DNA from: Cellvibrionaceae bacterium
GTDB lineage: Bacteria > Pseudomonadota > Gammaproteobacteria > Pseudomonadales > Cellvibrionaceae
Direction of reading: 5' to 3'
Assembly: GCA_025800435.1 (NCBI GenBank)
Contig: JAOXRV010000652.1
Location: forward strand, 1 to 8,588
DNA length: 8,588 nt
Shown here: positions 6,876 through 8,588 of the stretch, one piece after another
How positions within the stretch are numbered: the stretch's first letter is position 1
Layout: each line of letters begins with the position of its first letter
Position numbers and translations under genes: made by a program
The notes under the pieces: generated by a model
Told to the model about the DNA's origin: nothing
Seen by the model: the letters and a program-made list of their open reading frames with translations, nothing else
The model's database searches: none

Positions 6876-7172
6876 TTATAAGTGCCGCTGAGGATCTTGG
6901 CGGCCGCGCAAGACTCGAACAAGCTCGACACGCTTGGCCACAATACGGTAATACAAGGTGTGGCTTTTATAGGGCAAACTCCTTACCCCTTCAATCAATT
7001 CCGGCCGCTTCCTACCCAGCCTTGCCTGCTGCGCCAAAAGCACAAGCTGCCGTTTGATGCCATCTATATAGCTTGCTGATTGAGCCTCTCCCCAGCGACC
7101 ACATCCGTACTGATAGATATCGCCAAGATCCGCTTTTGCGGCCGGTGAAATAACAAGCCGATAAGCGGGCAA
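6876..7172 (-). CDS. parE: ParE-family toxin (RelE/ParE superfamily)
   Basis: A 98-residue type II toxin. Family members with the ParE fold mostly inhibit DNA gyrase, although some relatives cleave mRNA. Visible ParE landmarks: RLVISPAAKADLGDIYQY (5-22), WGEAQSASYIDGIKRQL (27-43), a central RSLPYKSHTLYYRI (64-77) and the C-terminal VELVRVLRGRQDPQRHL (82-98). The start is TTG at 7172, preceded by AAGGA (7182-7186) inside the end of parD; the parD stop is 5 nt upstream, so the toxin is translationally coupled to the antitoxin. It ends 5 bp from the convergent helicase-loader gene, and no hairpin-plus-T terminator separates the two. The gyrase target is the family default, not shown here. Confidence 0.92.
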   Translation of the reverse strand: MPAYRLVISPAAKADLGDIYQYGCGRWGEAQSASYIDGIKRQLVLLAQQARLGRKRPELIEGVRSLPYKSHTLYYRIVAKRVELVRVLRGRQDPQRHL

Positions 7173-7177
7173 GGGGC

Positions 7178-7435
7178 TTATTCCTTAATATCTTCAAACA
7201 AGGCATCCAGCGCAGCAGGGGAATTGATAGCGATGCCTTCACCTCGGTCCAGCTGATCGACCCCGACTTTTAGCTGTTGGCGCAGCTGGGCCAGTTTAAC
7301 TTCGTTAATCCACTGCTCGTGAGTCTCCATAAAGCGCAGCGCTTCGCGGATCACCTCACTGGCATTGTTGTATAAGCCACTATCCACTTTGGCTTTAACC
7401 CGTGATTCGAGTTCGTCAGTTAATGAGATATGCAT
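7178..7435 (-). CDS. parD: ParD-family antitoxin (ribbon-helix-helix)
   Basis: An 85-residue antitoxin that neutralises ParE and represses its own promoter. The N-terminal ribbon-helix-helix DNA-binding part is clear: ISLTDELESRVKAKVDSG (3-20), then LYNNASEVIREALRFMETHE (21-40). The C-terminal half, ending PAALDALFEDIKE, would wrap the toxin. The ATG at 7435 has a strong AGGGGAG ribosome site 6 nt upstream (7442-7448). It precedes parE in the usual antitoxin-first order, and a consensus promoter inside a long palindrome lies directly upstream, as expected for autorepression. Confidence 0.94.
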   Translation of the reverse strand: MHISLTDELESRVKAKVDSGLYNNASEVIREALRFMETHEQWINEVKLAQLRQQLKVGVDQLDRGEGIAINSPAALDALFEDIKE

Positions 7436-7468
7436 TCAGGTCTCCCCTAACAGGTAGCGGCCCCATTG

Positions 7469-7497
7469 ATGCTATGGCCGAATACAAAGATTGTCAA
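7469..7497 (-). promoter_or_regulatory. parDE promoter (TTGACA -17- TAGCAT)
   Basis: On the minus strand a perfect -35 TTGACA (7492-7497) and a -10 TAGCAT (7469-7474, 4 of 6) are separated by exactly 17 nt, predicting a start near 7462 and a leader of about 27 nt to parD. The -35 lies across the centre of the 35-bp palindrome and most of the spacer lies in one arm, so a protein bound there would block polymerase. Confidence 0.75.
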
Positions 7498-7511
7498 TCT
7501 TTGTATTCGGC
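7477..7511. promoter_or_regulatory. 35-bp palindrome, probable ParD operator
   Basis: GCCGAATACAAAGATTG (7477-7493), one central base, then its exact reverse complement (7495-7511): 17 of 17 paired. It overlaps the -35 and spacer of the parDE promoter, which is where ribbon-helix-helix antitoxins bind as dimers. It is also just past the stop of the upstream PLP gene (7522) and could form a hairpin in that transcript, but no T-run follows on the minus strand, so a terminator role is secondary at best. Confidence 0.7.
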
Positions 7512-7521
7512 AGACCAAGCC

Positions 7522-8588
7522 CTACACCTGCTGCGCCATCACCGGCCAGCGCTCGATAATTTTATCGTCTTGGTAAACCAAGATATCCCCAAACTGCAAA
7601 AACACAAACTCACTTTGACTGGGGCGCAGAAATACCCAGTCGTCTGCTTGCAACTCAACACTGTCCGAGCCGTTGAGCATTTCCTGATTGCTTGAGCGCC
7701 CGTAAATAGGATTATTTGAGAGCCCCCCAGGAGATTCGGGCTGCGCTTTCCAGTAGCCGCCGTAGGTAAAAAAGGCCTTGCGCCGATTGGGGTTCCACCA
7801 AGACATTAACTTGCCCAGCGCCGCCACGCCCGGCAGCTGGGTACTGGATAGCGCCTTGATGACCGGAGTGGCAATATAGGAAGCCGGGCGATGATCGGCC
7901 AGGGTGGCCATATCAAAGTCAGTGGGTTTAACCAAGCAAGAGCCAGCGGAGATTTCATTGTGGGGAAACTCGCCCTCATCATACAGCTGGTAGGTGGGGC
8001 TGCCGGCGGCATTGAGCACCCAATCGGGGTCTAGGCCACCGTAAACATTCACCGCCACATCCAGCAGCTGCCGGTACTTGGCCATGGCCTGATCACGATG
8101 GCCAATGGTATTGCCGGGCACTTTTGCCACATGGGGTTCGTAACCCATCAAGCCAGAGAAGCTTAAAAACTCGCTGGCTTTAATGGTCGCCAGCATTTGC
8201 TGCAGTACAGTGCCGCTGTCGACACCGCCGCGATGCAAGCCCACATCCAGCTCAATATTGATGCGCATGGGCTGGCCGATATTTTTCGCCAGGGCATCGT
8301 ATTGGGCCAATCGCTCGGGGCTGTCGACCAGCCACTGCAACTGGCGCTCGGGTTTAAAATCGCCGCGCAAGGCCCGATAAAAATTGCGCGCTGCCGCCAC
8401 CGGCATAGGCTTGCCAAATAAAATGTCCGCATTGGGTATCTGTTCGGCAATCTGGTTGGCAAAGGGCTGATGAAACAACATTAAACGCTCAGTGCCAGCA
8501 GCCGCCATAATCGCTTTTAACAGGCCTATAGCTGGCAATGATTTGGCGACAATGCGAAAATCAAAGCGCTTACCAATGTGGCCACGCA
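7522..8588 (-). CDS. PLP-dependent alanine racemase-N / D-threonine aldolase-like (DSD1-type) enzyme, 5' end beyond window
   Basis: The frame is open through the right edge, so the start is outside; about 354 residues are visible. An internal TTG at 8538 could be mistaken for a start, but conserved-looking coding sequence (HIGKRFDFRIVAKSLP) continues upstream of it. The Lys of RIVAKSLP is the likely PLP lysine at the barrel entrance. Other family features are INIELDVGLHRGGVDSG (barrel strand), SFSGLMGYEPH, NAAGSPTYQLYDEGEFPHNE followed by ISAGSCLVKPTDFD, and a C-terminal beta domain ending LQFGDILVYQDDKIIERWPV. The class includes D-threonine aldolase and D-serine dehydratase; the substrate cannot be named. 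In those enzymes a C-terminal PNHxC-like motif supplies metal ligands, whereas the corresponding site here seems to read RPSQSE, lacking His and Cys. The gene ends 87 bp upstream of parD on the same strand. Confidence 0.82.
   Translation of the reverse strand, partial: RGHIGKRFDFRIVAKSLPAIGLLKAIMAAAGTERLMLFHQPFANQIAEQIPNADILFGKPMPVAAARNFYRALRGDFKPERQLQWLVDSPERLAQYDALAKNIGQPMRINIELDVGLHRGGVDSGTVLQQMLATIKASEFLSFSGLMGYEPHVAKVPGNTIGHRDQAMAKYRQLLDVAVNVYGGLDPDWVLNAAGSPTYQLYDEGEFPHNEISAGSCLVKPTDFDMATLADHRPASYIATPVIKALSSTQLPGVAALGKLMSWWNPNRRKAFFTYGGYWKAQPESPGGLSNNPIYGRSSNQEMLNGSDSVELQADDWVFLRPSQSEFVFLQFGDILVYQDDKIIERWPVMAQQV

Noticed and set aside
7477..7511. Terminator of the PLP enzyme gene
   Set aside because: The stem is AT-rich in the middle and no T-run follows on the minus strand; the exact overlap with a consensus -35 favours an operator.

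Overview
The window looks like chromosomal DNA from a marine-type gammaproteobacterium, perhaps of the Cellvibrionales or a related group. This rests on fairly high GC, a type II secretion operon with a gammaproteobacterial-style GspE, RadA of near E. coli length, and a phage-P-like helicase loader. The taxonomic placement is inferred from protein character only. There are eight protein genes. The two at the window edges are incomplete, and no RNA gene, CRISPR array or insertion sequence was seen.

Left block (1-4916, all minus strand, transcribed right to left): radA (DNA repair ATPase), a CmcI/cephalosporin-hydroxylase-family methyltransferase-like gene, gspE (secretion ATPase) and gspF (inner-membrane platform protein, cut by the left edge). 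The last three are packed with gaps of 1-2 nt and are probably translationally coupled, so the small CmcI-family gene behaves like the first gene of the gspEF operon.

Centre (4917-6870): a divergent intergenic region holds the radA promoter and a striking 112-bp stem-loop element with perfect 31-bp arms and a structured loop. To its right, on the plus strand, is an overlapping two-gene operon. Its first gene encodes a protein with an N-terminal winged-helix-like region and three DnaT-type ssDNA-binding repeats. Its second gene encodes a lambda-P-like replicative helicase loader. No integrase, terminase or structural phage gene is nearby, so this looks like a domesticated chromosomal replication-initiation or restart module, and it is the most interesting content of the window.

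Right block (6876-8588, minus strand): a ParD/ParE toxin-antitoxin pair, convergent with the helicase loader and only 5 bp away from it. Its promoter is embedded in a 35-bp near-perfect palindrome that is very likely the autoregulatory operator. Upstream lies the 3' part of a PLP-dependent enzyme gene of the alanine racemase-N/D-threonine aldolase (DSD1) class, whose start is beyond the window. Its usual C-terminal metal ligands appear to be replaced.

Five of the seven visible start codons that I assign are GTG or TTG if the best-supported starts are taken (gspF, gspE, radA, the loader and parE), plus ATG for the CmcI-family gene, the DnaT-repeat gene and parD.
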